NCBI GenBank assembly: GCA_946803715.1
Contig: CAMPET010000185.1
Span: forward strand, 1-28,616
Length of the DNA stretch: 28,616 nt
Source: Beroe ovata
Taxonomy: Eukaryota > Ctenophora > Nuda > Beroida > Beroidae
Direction: 5' to 3'
Numbering within the stretch: the first letter of the stretch is position 1; every line of letters starts with the position of its first letter. A model generated the notes under the pieces. That model was not told the origin of the DNA. It saw nothing but the letters and a program-made list of their open reading frames with translations, and searched no databases. Positions 28,111-28,616 of the stretch are shown one piece after another. The position numbers and the translations under genes are program-made.

Positions 28111-28616
28111 CCGCCAACGCATCCACTGTCATTAATCAGCGGCCATCCGTCAGCTATTAACTGTGTTGCCTGTGAATTGACTAATTAACAACTCTGAATA
28201 GAGAACACCAATTATGAAAGATCGGTCATGATACATGGAATATCAGATATTCACCTCCAAATGTAATTTTGATCATGATCAATGGCAGTGACACCCCCTC
28301 TCATTTTCTCTGAACAGGTCCATATTTCTCACTTGATGGAGAATACCTGCAATGTGTTATCAGTCATGTAATGCTGGAGAAATGCGTTGCGAACGGAGAA
28401 GGGGAAATTCGGATAGAAATGGATAAGGTAGGAGATGAAGTTGGGTGATGTCAGATGTGGGAGCTAAAGTTAGAAGTTGGGAGTGGAAGGAGGGGATAAG
28501 TCAGAAGGAGGAAAACGTAGTCACTAAACACCAACACATCAGTGACCAAAATTCGTCATAGATGATTGGCTTCGACACAGCGAAATCAAATAAGGGACCG
28601 TTCACATATTACGTAA

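Noticed and set aside
27525-28122. Two long minus-strand frames rich in Pro, Ser, Leu and Phe
   Set aside because: They are explained by the polypurine composition of the + strand; no family motif, and the words are simple repeats.
1-28616. CRISPR arrays, bacterial operons, rRNA or tRNA genes
   Set aside because: None seen. The tandem arrays have no spacers, and gene structure is eukaryotic with many introns.

Overview
This is eukaryotic, animal-type DNA. Protein-coding exons of roughly 70-400 nt are separated by short introns with GT..AG borders, AATAAA signals are present, and there are minisatellites, inverted-repeat elements and intronic repeats. The two main proteins are animal transporter families: a sodium-coupled choline transporter (SLC5A7/CHT type) and a full-length ABCA lipid transporter (ABCA1/ABCA4/ABCA7 type). 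I read it as an invertebrate metazoan scaffold and cannot name the phylum. Seven single N characters (1373, 2082, 3418, 10211, 11683, 26857, 27413) mark joins or ambiguous bases. At two of them the flanking sequence is repeated, which suggests a heterozygous draft assembly with unmerged allelic contigs.

Layout. 1-2490: non-coding DNA with two diverged copies of a ~650-bp repeat and a 31-bp minisatellite. 2494-4710: the last six recognisable exons of an SLC5A7-like gene on the + strand, with one conserved exon missing near N 3418 and polyA signals at 4826-4837. 4711-6097: spacer with a nest of inverted-repeat (MITE-like) elements. 6098-26136: one ABCA gene of about 45 exons on the + strand, encoding about 2,228 residues: TM1, large ectodomain 1, TMD1, NBD1, linker, TM7, ectodomain 2, TMD2, NBD2. 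Every splice junction from exon 8 to the stop keeps frame. Two spots in ectodomain 1 are problematic: a 1-nt phase conflict at exon 3/4 and an in-frame TGA at 7974. Exons 15-16 occur twice around N 11683.

An intronless Sulfotransfer_4-type gene (19699-20346) with its own AATAAA sits inside ABCA intron 29 on the same strand. 26137-28616: 3' flank with two short inverted-repeat elements carrying clear target-site duplications, then a long purine-rich tract.

The choline transporter and the ABCA lipid exporter are separate plasma-membrane or endomembrane systems; adjacency alone does not show that they cooperate. The most notable signals are: RFX X-box-like palindromes repeated through the ABCA introns, over-representation of CACGTG, the nested sulfotransferase gene with a splice-compatible border, the two MITE families flanking the ABCA locus, and the broken or duplicated exons.
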